A stretch of DNA of 64,000 nucleotides. Source: Chloroflexota bacterium. GTDB taxonomy: Bacteria > Chloroflexota > Anaerolineae > Anaerolineales > Anaerolineaceae. Every line of letters begins with the position of its first letter. Within the stretch, counting starts at the first letter, position 1. A program made the translations under genes and the position numbers. Shown in pieces: positions 26,319 to 34,919 of the stretch. The notes under the pieces are model-generated. The model made no database searches. It was given only the letters and a program-made list of their open reading frames with translations, and had not been told where the DNA came from. The stretch lies in contig JAJXZS010000034.1 of NCBI GenBank assembly GCA_021779955.1, forward strand, positions 186,001 to 250,000, in the 5' to 3' direction.

Positions 26319-26503
26319 CTTTCACCTCCGGGACTACTATTATTGTATGCCCCAAAGATGCTGATGAGCGCCCCGATCGTTGAAATCTCGCATGCCCTAA
26401 TCGCCTGATCACCATCCATCTTCTCGAATCCAAGGAGGCTCGTGTAAATGTCAAGTGCTTCTTGCTGGTCTATCACCGGCATACTGATAAACTTGAGCTG
26501 CAT
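26315..26503 (-). pseudogene. Truncated VOC/glyoxalase gene
   Basis: A 62-residue frame that starts like a normal VOC protein (MQLKFISMPVIDQQEALDIY, then TSLLGFEK) and stops near the middle of the first half-domain, with NNSSPGGER at its end instead of the usual beta strands. Members run 115-130 residues. The stop overlaps the start of the UDG-like gene (ATGA), which keeps the reading coupled, so it may survive as a leader peptide for that gene. Confidence 0.6.
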
Positions 26504-26515
26504 GGCAACCTATAT

Positions 26516-26542
26516 ATAATAAGACTAATATAATCTTATTAT
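26516..26542. promoter_or_regulatory. AT-rich inverted repeat upstream of the VOC fragment
   Basis: ATAATAAGA (26516-26524) and TCTTATTAT (26534-26542) are perfect 9-bp arms with a 9-bp spacer, placed 12 bp before the VOC-fragment start. It looks like an operator or a weak hairpin; the DNA here is strongly AT-rich. No regulator can be named. Confidence 0.35.
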
Positions 26543-26653
26543 ACAAAACATCCGAGATTTTCTATGATCAACAGGAGACTCAGAACCAGAACGTGTATTC
26601 TGCAGCAAGGCTGCTATTATATACTTAACTAAATTCTGGAACCTTTAATTAAA

Positions 26654-27310
26654 ATGCTCACCCTTCTAACCTCCCCCCTTATCTTCCAGCTCCTCGCCTT
26701 GATCGCGGCTCTCAGCGCCATTGCCGGCTCTCTTCTCGCGGCATCCGTCTACCGCGGCAAGGATGGCAAACCCTACTCTTTGCTCAACCACTTCATCTCC
26801 GAACTGGGCGAGGTGGGCGTCTCGCGCTTCGCCTGGGCGTTCAACTGGGGGATGATCCTCTCAGGTGCATTCATGCTCTTCGCCTGCGTTTCTCTTGGCT
26901 TGATCCTGCCGGGCGTCTGGTCGAAGATCGGCATGGGCGCAGGCGTCATTACCTCTGTTGCCCTCGTGTTCGTTGGCGTCTTCCCCATGAACAACATCAC
27001 CCCCCATTCGCGCGCAGCTGTCACCTACTTCCGCTTTGGTTTGGGCATGGTCGTTTTCTTCACCCTGGCAGTCGCCTTACAGCCTGAACCCGTGCTGCCG
27101 CGCCTATTCAGCCTGGCCGGAGTTCCGGCCATTCTCGCTTTCAGCACCTTCCTGGTCTACTCCAACATCGTCTATCGGAGCGAAAAGGCCTCCGACCCTC
27201 CCGCTAATCCGCCGCCCCCGCGACCCCGCTTTTGGCCCCTCGCCTTATCTGAATGGATGATCTTCCTGACCATTGTCCCCTTCTTCTTCGTGATTGCTCT
27301 TGGGTTGTGA
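26654..27310 (+). CDS. DUF998 family membrane protein
   Basis: A 218-residue protein with six predicted helices. YSLLNHFISELGEVGVSRFA after the first helix is the DUF998 signature (N-x-x-I-S-E-L-G), and FPMNNITPHSRAAVTYFRFG is the second conserved block. DUF998 proteins are found in bacteria and archaea and are unassigned. Ends 90 bp from the convergent NAD(P)-binding gene, with a hairpin between. Confidence 0.85.
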   Translation: MLTLLTSPLIFQLLALIAALSAIAGSLLAASVYRGKDGKPYSLLNHFISELGEVGVSRFAWAFNWGMILSGAFMLFACVSLGLILPGVWSKIGMGAGVITSVALVFVGVFPMNNITPHSRAAVTYFRFGLGMVVFFTLAVALQPEPVLPRLFSLAGVPAILAFSTFLVYSNIVYRSEKASDPPANPPPPRPRFWPLALSEWMIFLTIVPFFFVIALGL

Positions 27311-27348
27311 ACCGAAAACCGTGAAGCGAGAACCGTAAAAAAGCCGAG

Positions 27349-27381
27349 CTGAGAATCGGTCTTACGAATCCCGGTTCTCAG
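27349..27381. terminator. Hairpin between convergent genes
   Basis: CTGAGAATCGG (27349-27359) pairs with CCGGTTCTCAG (27371-27381) with one G-T mismatch. It is preceded by an A6 run (27337-27342), which serves the minus-strand gene at 27400 as a U-tract. Confidence 0.5.
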
Positions 27382-27399
27382 GTATCGGATCACGGCATC

Positions 27400-28011
27400 T
27401 CAATACCCCACGGTAATCCGCTCCCGCACATGCTCGGGATGTTCAAGCTCGTGCACGAGGGCAATGGCGTAATCCTCGAAACTGATCCAGCTCTTTCCAT
27501 CCGGCGCATACAACAGCGCATCCCTGCCCAGCCTGTACTTGCCTGTGCGCCTGCCCGGGATGAAAGTCTGAGACGGGGAGATGTAGGTCCAATCCAGATC
27601 GCGTTCTCCGCGCAACACATTGAGAAATTCATGCCCGGCTGTGGCTTCAGGCAGCGCCTGGGGCGGAAAGCTGTCTGAATCGAGCAGCGCCACGCCAGGG
27701 CTCACCTCGAGACTGCCCGCCCCGCCGACCACGATCAAGCGTTTCAGCTTTGCTTGTTTCAACGCATCGACCACCGCCCTGGGATTGGTCAGTACGAAAG
27801 GCACTGCAGTGACCACCGCATCCTGCCCCTTGAGCAGTTCCGCCATCTGATCCACGTCGTTGATGTCACCTTGCTTCACCGTGAAGTGCGCCTGCGCCTG
27901 CATCTTCTCGGGGTGCGGCCCGATTCCCGTCACATCGTGACCCCGGCTCAGCAATTCTTCGCGAATCCTGGAGGCGACTCTGCCGGCAGCGCCAACCAAT
28001 GCTACTTTCAT
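27400..28011 (-). CDS. NAD(P)H-binding protein (NmrA/YwnB-like atypical SDR)
   Basis: A 203-residue Rossmann-fold protein. KVALVGAAGRVASRIREELL is the atypical SDR glycine motif (G-x-x-G-x-x-x) and VTGIGPHPEKM the second strand. LDWTYISPSQTFIPGRRTGKY replaces the usual YxxxK catalytic part, as in NmrA-like and YwnB-type proteins that sense or use NAD(P)H. The start overlaps the flavin reductase gene upstream by four bases (ATGA), suggesting a redox-stress pair. Confidence 0.85.
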   Translation of the reverse strand: MKVALVGAAGRVASRIREELLSRGHDVTGIGPHPEKMQAQAHFTVKQGDINDVDQMAELLKGQDAVVTAVPFVLTNPRAVVDALKQAKLKRLIVVGGAGSLEVSPGVALLDSDSFPPQALPEATAGHEFLNVLRGERDLDWTYISPSQTFIPGRRTGKYRLGRDALLYAPDGKSWISFEDYAIALVHELEHPEHVRERITVGY

Positions 28012-28613
28012 GCTTTCTCCTCCATGCTCTCGATCATGACTTCCTGCTGCGGCTGAAATGACCTCACTTCGCGATCGATGAACTTGTAGAATTCGTTCAT
28101 ATACATGCGCAAGAACTCGAGCGTCGTTTCGACGGTTACATCGCCGTCATCCGTCACCAACCCCGGTTTCATCTGGATGTAGCCTTCAGGGAAGGTCATC
28201 ACAGGCGTATTGAGGAACGAGAGCATCGCTCTCAGATGTTGCTGCGCTACAACGGTTCCAAGCGCTCCGCTGGATGCGCCGATCATCGCTGTTGGCTTGT
28301 GCTCGAACGATTTGTGCTCCCTTGGCCGGCTCGACCAGTCGATGGCATTCTTCAGGGCGCCCGGAATCGAACGGTTGTACTCGGGCGTAACGATCAACAC
28401 TGCATCCACCTCATCCATGTCTTGCTTGAATTCTCTCGCGGCTCGGGGAAAATTCTCATCCAGGTCGTGGTTGTATAACGGCAGGGCATCAATTCGGATC
28501 TCCCTGAACTCCAGTTCAGACGGCGCAAGCCTTAGAAGCGCCCGAGCCAGCTTGCGGTTGATCGAATCTTTCGATAAGCTGCCGATAATCACTCCAACAG
28601 TATATTTTTCCAT
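28008..28613 (-). CDS. NADPH-dependent FMN reductase
   Basis: A flavodoxin-fold quinone/chromate/azo-type reductase. From the chosen start (MEKYTVGVIIGSLSKDSINR, ATG 28613) it has 201 residues. IIGSLSKDSIN is the FMN phosphate loop; VTPEYNRSIPGALKNAIDW is the second loop with the PEYN motif; KPTAMIGASSGALGTVVAQ is the third. Other starts at 28652 or 28661 would add up to 16 residues, with a GGGAG before 28652. Overlaps the NmrA-like gene by four bases. Confidence 0.88.
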   Translation of the reverse strand: MEKYTVGVIIGSLSKDSINRKLARALLRLAPSELEFREIRIDALPLYNHDLDENFPRAAREFKQDMDEVDAVLIVTPEYNRSIPGALKNAIDWSSRPREHKSFEHKPTAMIGASSGALGTVVAQQHLRAMLSFLNTPVMTFPEGYIQMKPGLVTDDGDVTVETTLEFLRMYMNEFYKFIDREVRSFQPQQEVMIESMEEKA

Positions 28614-28736
28614 CACATGCGACCATTCCTTTACAAGGTCGAACACCAGCATCGACTCCACTCCCTGTCAACGGCTGGTGTTCTCTTTTATATACCTATA
28701 GATGAGCGAATTGCGATATTGGTTACTTCTCCAGTT

Positions 28737-29963
28737 TCATAGGATGAACTCGCTCAGCGCTTTCGCGATCTCGACAAGCTTCGTATAGTCGACAATCTCC
28801 AGGTTGTCCGCGGGCGTATGGGTGACCTTTTGGTCGTCCATGTTTTCGCTGAACCAGTTCGATGTGACCGCGATTGCAGGGCTGCCGTTCTGCACGAACA
28901 TGCTGTGATCGCCCTGCACCCACTGCACTCCTTCCACGATACCATCGTAACCTGCCATCACATTCCGCACTTTGTGCTCCATCTCGGCCGGTAGCCCGTA
29001 GAACGAGAAAGCCGATCTGCCCTCTTTGTACCCTGCGCCGTCGATGTTGATGTTCAGGGCAACCTCGTCGAAACGCCCGTCCATCCGCTCGATATAAAGC
29101 ATTTGACCCGGTACCGCGTAATAATCTTCACCGTTGAATGCTGCCAGTTCGATGGGTGGTTCGCCCTCGTAGCTGCGCAGCAACTCCGCAAGCAGTATCA
29201 GGATGGTCACGCCCGTGGCGTTGTCGATCGCGCCAGGCGTGCCCTTCTTGGCGTCTATATGCGCGCTGACCACGATACGGTCCTTGGTACCAGTTCCTTT
29301 GCGCGCGATCACGTTCCAACCCATTCCGGGGATGCGCCTCGAGCGTGAGATTAACGCGGCTTCTCTCCCGGCGAAGCGCAGCAGTTGCTCGCCTTCTACA
29401 TCAGTCATGTACGCAAATGGAACATCAAAATCGCCGTCCTCGATGAGGGGGAAGGGATAGACTCCGCCGGCAACTCCTGAATTCCTCCCCGTCGCCCCAA
29501 TTACCGCAAGCGGTGCGCCTTTTTCCAGTGCGGCAATGATCCGCTTGTGTTCTTCCGGGTTATAGAAGATGAAGTTCTTGGGCATGATCTGCTCTTTGGC
29601 GATATCGCCGTGCAGAAATACGATCTTCCCGCGGATGTCTGCCTTTTCGAGTTCATCGATGCTGCTGACGGGTATAAGCTCTTCACGAACATCGCAGCCC
29701 AGGGAATAAGGCCCCACCAGCACCTCGAACGAGCGTTCACCCAGTTGCAGCGTTGCTCCCTGCTCCTCCCAATCGATGGCTTCGAATTCCTGCAGCTCGA
29801 CCTGCCAATTGTGCGTCCTGACCACCCGCTCGAAAAAGCGCGTGGCTTCGCGGTTGCCCTCACTGCCGACACACCTGCCAGGAATATCCCGGCACAGTGT
29901 CTTCATGTATAGCTCTGACTCGCGGAGGAGTTTCATCTCTTCGCCATTCATTGAATGCTTCAT
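28737..29963 (-). CDS. M28 family metallopeptidase
   Basis: A 408-residue peptidase. The PA-type insert (FLHGDIAKEQ to GATGRN, about 115-165) is followed by the M28 core. VVSAHIDAKKGTPGAIDNAT gives the first zinc His (usual H-x-D) and the bridging Asp; FNGEDYYAVPG gives Glu/Asp near 275; NINIDGAGYK gives the next Asp; VTHTPADNLEIVDY the last His. No signal peptide is present, so it works in the cytoplasm. It probably removes N-terminal residues from short peptides. Next to a DinB-like gene upstream. Confidence 0.88.
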   Translation of the reverse strand: MKHSMNGEEMKLLRESELYMKTLCRDIPGRCVGSEGNREATRFFERVVRTHNWQVELQEFEAIDWEEQGATLQLGERSFEVLVGPYSLGCDVREELIPVSSIDELEKADIRGKIVFLHGDIAKEQIMPKNFIFYNPEEHKRIIAALEKGAPLAVIGATGRNSGVAGGVYPFPLIEDGDFDVPFAYMTDVEGEQLLRFAGREAALISRSRRIPGMGWNVIARKGTGTKDRIVVSAHIDAKKGTPGAIDNATGVTILILLAELLRSYEGEPPIELAAFNGEDYYAVPGQMLYIERMDGRFDEVALNINIDGAGYKEGRSAFSFYGLPAEMEHKVRNVMAGYDGIVEGVQWVQGDHSMFVQNGSPAIAVTSNWFSENMDDQKVTHTPADNLEIVDYTKLVEIAKALSEFIL

Positions 29964-29988
29964 GTCATCCTCGATTGTGATTAATGGC

Positions 29989-30447
29989 TTAGGCTTGCTT
30001 TTTGCACCATTCCCGAATCGCCTTTTCGTGTTCGGGGTAGTGCGCGAAGGTATCCCACTTCAGACGGCGGCGAAAACGCGTTTCTGCCTTGAATTGCTGC
30101 TCATCCACTTCCTCGATGAATTCGATTAATTGCCTGTGAGTCCGCTCGAGCCGGTCCCGAACTTCAGCCAGGCTCAGATTTTTGCGCAGATCTGTCATTT
30201 GCGCGTTGAATGCGTCGATACCGCCATAAAGCTGCGAGTAGCGCGGAGACTGCCCGCCCTTCAGAATCACAGGCAAATACTTCAGCGCTTCTTCTTCCCA
30301 CCCGTTGACGTGCGCCAAAATGTCCCGCACAGACCAGTTGCCGGATACGCCAGGCTCCAGCATCTGTGCATCGGTTAAACCGGCAGAGGCATCTTTGAAC
30401 GCCTGGAATCCCTGCTCGATTTGATCGATCACCTGCTGCTTCTTCAT
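29989..30447 (-). CDS. ClbS/DfsB-like four-helix (DinB superfamily) protein
   Basis: A 152-residue all-helical protein. GNWSVRDILAHVNGWEEEAL (about 36-55) is the DinB/ClbS-type signature with the first His; AHYPEHEKAIREWCKK at the C-terminus is the helix of the ClbS/DfsB group that ends in an E/H/W cluster. ClbS relatives protect from colibactin; many others are unassigned. So a stress or detoxification role is only suggested. A start with MKKQQVID and a good upstream AAAGG is used. Confidence 0.78.
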   Translation of the reverse strand: MKKQQVIDQIEQGFQAFKDASAGLTDAQMLEPGVSGNWSVRDILAHVNGWEEEALKYLPVILKGGQSPRYSQLYGGIDAFNAQMTDLRKNLSLAEVRDRLERTHRQLIEFIEEVDEQQFKAETRFRRRLKWDTFAHYPEHEKAIREWCKKQA

Positions 30448-30507
30448 TCTGTAGCCTTTCTCTATATGGATGGCCAGTCACTTGAAAGGTGCAATATGGT
30501 GATCATT

Positions 30508-31245
30508 TTACCGGGATCGCCAATTTTGACGCATGCTTCCGGCGATGACCGTCGTGCGGTGGCTGCGCTGGAGCGTAGGCGATCCCTTTTGTGCCCATCC
30601 GGAGATAAACGGCACTGTGAGGATGCCTTCGTGAAGCTCGAAGTGCTCGATTTCCACTCTGACAAAACCGGCATCGTAGATCGTTTTCCATGTCTCGCGG
30701 TTGGGATGGCAGCCATCCTCGAACAGGATCGATAGCGGCTTGATGAGCTCCTGGAACGCACGCAGGCCGGAGCCTCGGGTTGCTGCCACATGCTCGATGA
30801 AGGCGAATTTTCCTCCAGGCTTGAGTACCCTCACGATCTCGCGCAGCATCGCATCGGGATCTGCCACAGAGCAAAGCGCCAGCGTGCACACAACGGCATC
30901 CTGGCTCGCGTCCGGCGCGGTCAAACGCCTGCCCTCCGGGTCGCCGGCGTCGATGATGTAATTCTCCGGCGGCCTTCCGAGCATCGAGATGGCCTGCTGC
31001 AGATAGCGCACAGCAGCCGGGTTGGGTTCGATGCCCCTCCAGCGTACATCAAACGGAAAATACGCCAGGTTCGGACCAGCGCCGGCACCGATCTCGAGCA
31101 CGTTGCCGTGAAGCTCGCCAAAAAGCGCGCGTTTGCGCGGGGCGAGAAACATTTCGTACAACCCGGCGTTTGCATTCGCGCGGGCCGCTGCTCTCTGGCG
31201 GGCAGTACCTCTTGGGAGGGGAACGGGAAAGTTGACTATTGTCAA
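30508..31245 (-). CDS. Class I SAM-dependent methyltransferase
   Basis: A 245-residue methyltransferase of the Methyltransf_11 type. Motif I is VLEIGAGAGPNLAYFP (near 50), with the acid in RGIEPNPAAVRYL, motif IV in AVVCTLALCSVADPDAML and the post-IV block LKPGGKFAFIEHVAA. The pattern (NVLEIGAGTGPN, then LCSVPDP) resembles the METTL7/thiol methyltransferase-like family. The first 30 residues are basic and low complexity. It is separated from the flavoprotein gene upstream by two bases. Confidence 0.85.
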   Translation of the reverse strand: MTIVNFPVPLPRGTARQRAAARANANAGLYEMFLAPRKRALFGELHGNVLEIGAGAGPNLAYFPFDVRWRGIEPNPAAVRYLQQAISMLGRPPENYIIDAGDPEGRRLTAPDASQDAVVCTLALCSVADPDAMLREIVRVLKPGGKFAFIEHVAATRGSGLRAFQELIKPLSILFEDGCHPNRETWKTIYDAGFVRVEIEHFELHEGILTVPFISGWAQKGSPTLQRSHRTTVIAGSMRQNWRSR

Positions 31246-31247
31246 TT

Positions 31248-31919
31248 CTATGGATACCTCGGCACCAGGGGTTGGCTGACTTGATTCAAGGTTGCTTCAT
31301 TCATTGTACCCAATGTGGCAAGCTCGATACCGGCCTGCCTGGCAGCAGCCAATACTCCCCTGCCTGCTGACGTGATCTCTCCATCACTCAGCATATACGA
31401 GGCATGCGGCCGTAAAAGTGCGCCGCTGAACTCCACCGATGCGTCTTCTGCCAATTCCCTGGCAATTCGCAGTAGCGTGTCCATGTTCTCCATTTCCCAC
31501 CAGCCACTGACAGCGATGAGCGCAATCTTAGTAATATTGACCTCATCGCGCATCCTCGCCCTCGTTCGCCCATCCCGAGTCACGAGTTCGGGTGTCATCA
31601 AAGCCACCAGCCGGTTCATGATATTTTGCAGGTCGCCCGGCAGCGGGATGTACATGGGTGTGGCCAAAATGAGTATGTTTGCCATCCTCAGCTTCGGATA
31701 AATCTCCTGCATGCCGTCCTGAATGCAGCATTTGCCGTCCAGTTCGTTCCAACAGCGCAGGCTCCCACAAGCACACGCTTGCACCTTGAGTTTACTGGCG
31801 TGGTAGGTCTGCACTTCCGCGCCACCTTCCTTCAGCCCGCCAGCGAATGCATTCAATAGTAAGGCTGTCTTTCCTTTTTCCATTCGAGGACTGCCATTGA
31901 TAGCCAATGCGCGGGTCAT
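31248..31919 (-). CDS. FMN-dependent NADPH reductase / flavodoxin-family protein
   Basis: A 223-residue flavoprotein. It starts ALAINGSPRMEKGKTALLLN (G-S-P-R phosphate loop), then has a Cys-rich segment VQACACGSLRCWNELDGKCC near 47-66 and LATPMYIPLPGDLQNIMNRL (T-P-M-Y motif) near 85-104. This architecture (iron-sulfur flavoprotein-like) fits the NADPH-dependent FMN reductase family. The extra cysteines could be metal-binding but the C-x2-C-x2-C pattern of Isf is not exact. It precedes the methyltransferase gene by two bases. Confidence 0.83.
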   Translation of the reverse strand: MTRALAINGSPRMEKGKTALLLNAFAGGLKEGGAEVQTYHASKLKVQACACGSLRCWNELDGKCCIQDGMQEIYPKLRMANILILATPMYIPLPGDLQNIMNRLVALMTPELVTRDGRTRARMRDEVNITKIALIAVSGWWEMENMDTLLRIARELAEDASVEFSGALLRPHASYMLSDGEITSAGRGVLAAARQAGIELATLGTMNEATLNQVSQPLVPRYP

Positions 31920-32277
31920 TCTCTCTACCCTCCAGTCGTCTACGACTCTGCTGAAAATATATTGCTCCCACTTGCTTCATAAACCGGCCAGCCAATTTTT
32001 CGATGTCCCGTCAAGCAAGAACCGACAATCAGCCGGTTTTTGTGATGGCCGCATGCGGTCTGGCACTGGTGAGTAACTATAGGATCGACCGCTTTTTTAA
32101 TCATGATTTGCTTCGATTGTTTATTCCCGGCAGATCAAAATCCTTGCTGAATATTAAGAATTCCAATCCTGCTGAAATGATTATATGGAATGAGGAAATT
32201 GATTACAAGATTCTGTTTGGTGAGTTCATGCCTATGGATTGGAGAATCCGCCGGCTGGCAGCTAAGAAACTCCTAAT
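31920..32277. other. Intergenic region
   Basis: About 360 bp upstream of the OsmC promoter and divergent to the flavoprotein gene. A short AACCG/CGGTTTTT hairpin lies near 32020-32042. The 92-residue frame at 32003-32281 has no motif I know and ends in the OsmC promoter; I do not support it as a gene. Confidence 0.4.
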
Positions 32278-32306
32278 TTGACTATTCAAGCCCGAATTGT
32301 TATAGT
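32278..32306 (+). promoter_or_regulatory. Sigma-70-type promoter of the OsmC gene
   Basis: TTGACT (32278-32283), a 17-bp spacer and TATAGT (32301-32306), ten of twelve consensus positions. The gene ATG follows 43 bp later with AAAGGAA as ribosome site. Confidence 0.65.
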
Positions 32307-32349
32307 TAAATTGCAGTGCAATCTATTCTGCAAAGAAAGGAATTTAACT

Positions 32350-32787
32350 ATGCCAGTTCGATCATCTACAGCAGTGTGGAAAGGGGATCTCGCCAAGGGT
32401 AACGGCACGATGCGCCTTGCCAGCGGTGCTTACGAGGGCAGCTATTCGTATGGATCACGCTTCGAAAATGAACCGGGTACCAACCCGGAGGAATTGATCG
32501 GCGCGGCCCATGCCGGCTGCTTTTCTATGTACCTTGCGAATATCCTTTCGAAGGATGGTTACACGGTGAATCGCATCGATACAACGGTGAGAGTTCATCT
32601 GGATGCAGGACCCAAAATCGACCTCATCGAAATCGAAACCAAGGGTGATGTCACAGGCGTCGATGAACGCGCCTTTGAACGGTATGCGCGCAAAGCCGAG
32701 AAGGAATGCCCTGTTTCTCGGGCTCTTTCTTCAGTCAAGATGGAATTGACCGCAAAGCTGATGCAGCCTGAAATGCACATGGCTTAA
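32350..32787 (+). CDS. osmC: OsmC-type peroxiredoxin
   Basis: A 145-residue OsmC/Ohr protein that reduces organic hydroperoxides. The reactive cysteines are C57 (ELIGAAHAGCFSMYLA) and C120 (KAEKECPVSRAL), both in their canonical settings; the PVSRAL tail after the second Cys marks OsmC more than Ohr. ATG 32350 is chosen because MPVRSSTAVWKGDL matches OsmC starts and a ribosome site precedes it. Single gene with its own promoter and terminator; likely induced by peroxide or stationary phase. Confidence 0.93.
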   Translation: MPVRSSTAVWKGDLAKGNGTMRLASGAYEGSYSYGSRFENEPGTNPEELIGAAHAGCFSMYLANILSKDGYTVNRIDTTVRVHLDAGPKIDLIEIETKGDVTGVDERAFERYARKAEKECPVSRALSSVKMELTAKLMQPEMHMA

Positions 32788-32859
32788 TGCTTCAGCAGCC
32801 TGCCGGTTCGATTACTTAGCCAAGCCGTTCTTCTCTGCTCCACCATTTGTTTGTTCGGT

Positions 32860-32894
32860 AAAGGCGCTCTCTGAATCTTGGAGAGCGCCTTTTT
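32860..32894. terminator. Bidirectional terminator between osmC and the nitroreductase gene
   Basis: A perfect 12-bp stem AAAGGCGCTCTC/GAGAGCGCCTTT with a 9-nt loop and T5 on one side; convergent genes on each side. Confidence 0.9.
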
Positions 32895-32907
32895 GGTTGT
32901 CAGGAGA

Positions 32908-33708
32908 CTATTTTTCCCTGTAAAACACCATTTCATTCAGGTCTTTTTCGGCCTGCTCGATCTTGCTCTCATAAAGCTGTAGCTGTTTGTTGAACGACGA
33001 GCCGGGATGGCTGGCGCTGTATCCTGCGATCATCTGCTCCAACCAACTCTGCATCACTGAAGGATCGCTGGCCTTGTATTTGCCGTCGAGCGAGATTTGA
33101 TCCAGCGGAAGTTTTGGCGGCATCGGTGGACGGGCTCCCCGCGCGTACCCGAATACGATGGTCATCAAAGGCGCCGTCCCTTCAGGCAGCCCCAGCTTGT
33201 CCTTCAGGAACTTTGCGTCCAGGATCCCGCTGCGCCCCGTCTCCGAGAGCATCACAGAGGAGATGCCCAGCACCTCGGCAGTCAGGTTCATGTTCATCGC
33301 TGCCAGTGAGGCATTGATCACCCCGATGGTGTACTCCGTTAGCGGGCAGTACGGGAATTCGCTGATCACCTGTCGGTAGCGGTACGAATCGCTGATGATG
33401 ATCACCGCGCGGCTGGCATTGAAGGGCATCCCCTGGCCAAATGTACCTCGCCACTTTTCTGCATCGAAAGCGGCAAAAGTCCAGGATTGCAGGTTGACGG
33501 TACAGGGTGCCAGTCTTCCCGCTTCCAGGATGGCGTTGAACTCGTCATCTCCGATGGACTGTGCAGTAAAAGAGCGCACGCTCCTCCGCTCGAGAATTAC
33601 CCGAAGCATCGGGTTGTCCTTGAGCGTTGCAGGGATTTTTGGCCTGCCCAGCAGGATCTTTCCCAGACTTTGAATCGTTTTTACCAGGCCAAGATTATCC
33701 CGTGTCAC
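32908..33708 (-). CDS. Nitroreductase-family protein paired with a radical SAM gene
   Basis: A 266-residue FMN-binding nitroreductase. PMLRVILERRSVRSFTAQSI (about 34-53) is the nitroreductase start, RLAPCTVNLQSWTF the flavin loop and SVMLSETGRSGILDAKFL and LMTIVFGYARG the later signature parts. A longer frame from 33834 exists, but I start at GTG 33708: it overlaps the upstream stop in a GTGA, with AAGGAAGAAAAGG as ribosome site, and the extra 42 residues would only be another reading of the radical SAM gene end. About 60 C-terminal residues form a helical extension. Translationally coupled to the radical SAM gene, so likely one pathway. Confidence 0.82.
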   Translation of the reverse strand: MTRDNLGLVKTIQSLGKILLGRPKIPATLKDNPMLRVILERRSVRSFTAQSIGDDEFNAILEAGRLAPCTVNLQSWTFAAFDAEKWRGTFGQGMPFNASRAVIIISDSYRYRQVISEFPYCPLTEYTIGVINASLAAMNMNLTAEVLGISSVMLSETGRSGILDAKFLKDKLGLPEGTAPLMTIVFGYARGARPPMPPKLPLDQISLDGKYKASDPSVMQSWLEQMIAGYSASHPGSSFNKQLQLYESKIEQAEKDLNEMVFYREK

Positions 33709-34919
33709 GCCTTTTCTTCCTTCTGATCCTTCGAAATCATCGAGACGAACCCGCCGAAGAGCCTGTACTCGTCCATCCGGCATGAGTTGACAAATTTTCC
33801 GTCGTAAATCGTGATATCCGGGCATGAATCGCACATGTCCGCCCGGCCGTCAGGCAGCAGGTCGGGCGCCTGGATGATGCCGATGCTTTGCAGGTAAATC
33901 GGGTCGAAAAGGCGGCGCGGATCGCGCAGGACTTCTTTGGCGCGCAGTCCGCGTGCTTTGCGAATCTCTTTGTCCCAGGGAGAGAGCCAAAAAATCTTTG
34001 CACCAATGCGGCTTGAAGTTAAGTAGGCAAGGTAGCGCCCTTTTTGCGCGTGATGCCCGACCTGGGCGAACTCCATGGTTTTCTTGCCCACAGAGCCGTA
34101 CATTTTTCGCTCGCTGCCGAGCATTGCGCCCATCAGCCACTTATAGCTATCGTGCCGGATGCTGCCGCCGAGGTAACCCGCCGCTTCGTATTCCGGACAA
34201 TGGTCTTTGATGATCTGGTATACCTCAGGTCCTGTGACGAACTTCTCATCGAAAGTCTCTCGCGTGTAACTCAGCCGCTTCAAGTCAACTTCCTGGTCAT
34301 TCTTGTCTGTGGCAATGTTGTCATCGGTTGTGGCGGTGCGGTAGGTGATGAACACCAACCCCTGCACCTTCTTGATGTTGGCTTGCGCCCAGGCAACGAT
34401 ATCGGGAATTTCGTGATACGTATCAGGGTATACAGTCGAGTTGAAGACGAGAAACACTCCGCCTTCGGCAGCCACCATGTCTGCGATCTGTTGGCGCAGC
34501 TGGTTGTGCCCTTTTTCGTTCTGGTCACGCCAGCCAGGCCTGTTTTGATGGCTGTCAACGTGCATGGTGAAACCAGCCAGACCTGCTCGCTTCAATTCAT
34601 GCAGCAGCTTTGGATTGAGGGCGACCCCATTCGAAAGGATCACCGGTTTGACCCCTTGTTGGGCGATGAACGCTACCAGGTCGATGATTTGGGGATGGAT
34701 AAGCGGCTCACCGCCCGCAATCGAGAAATTATCCGGATTGCGCCACTTCATGAAGAAAAGTACTTCTTCTTTGAGCTGCTCAAGGGATTTGTGCCCCGTC
34801 ATGTACTGGCGGTAGCAGCCCTCGCAGTGGATATTGCAGATGTCCGTTACTTCGATCCAGGCAATGGGGTTGTCGTTCATCGACCACGGCAAACGGTAGT
34901 AAGCGCGCTTATCGAGCAT
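33705..34919 (-). CDS. Radical SAM protein
   Basis: A 404-residue radical SAM enzyme. The 4Fe-4S motif C-x3-C-x2-C is at C28, C32 and C35 (DICNIHCEGCYRQYM). FSIAGGEPLIHPQI is the GGEP SAM-binding stretch and VILSNG the next strand. Near the C-terminus DMCDSCPDITIYDG and FVNSCRM give further cysteines, possibly an auxiliary cluster, but the full SPASM pattern is not seen. It is followed by a nitroreductase gene with a 4-bp overlap. Such pairs occur in tailoring or cofactor pathways; the substrate here is unknown and I see no precursor-peptide gene in the 260 bp upstream. Confidence 0.88.
   Translation of the reverse strand: MLDKRAYYRLPWSMNDNPIAWIEVTDICNIHCEGCYRQYMTGHKSLEQLKEEVLFFMKWRNPDNFSIAGGEPLIHPQIIDLVAFIAQQGVKPVILSNGVALNPKLLHELKRAGLAGFTMHVDSHQNRPGWRDQNEKGHNQLRQQIADMVAAEGGVFLVFNSTVYPDTYHEIPDIVAWAQANIKKVQGLVFITYRTATTDDNIATDKNDQEVDLKRLSYTRETFDEKFVTGPEVYQIIKDHCPEYEAAGYLGGSIRHDSYKWLMGAMLGSERKMYGSVGKKTMEFAQVGHHAQKGRYLAYLTSSRIGAKIFWLSPWDKEIRKARGLRAKEVLRDPRRLFDPIYLQSIGIIQAPDLLPDGRADMCDSCPDITIYDGKFVNSCRMDEYRLFGGFVSMISKDQKEEKA

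Noticed and set aside
32003-32281. 92-codon frame upstream of osmC
   Set aside because: It runs into the osmC promoter and shows no motif; I list the region only as intergenic.
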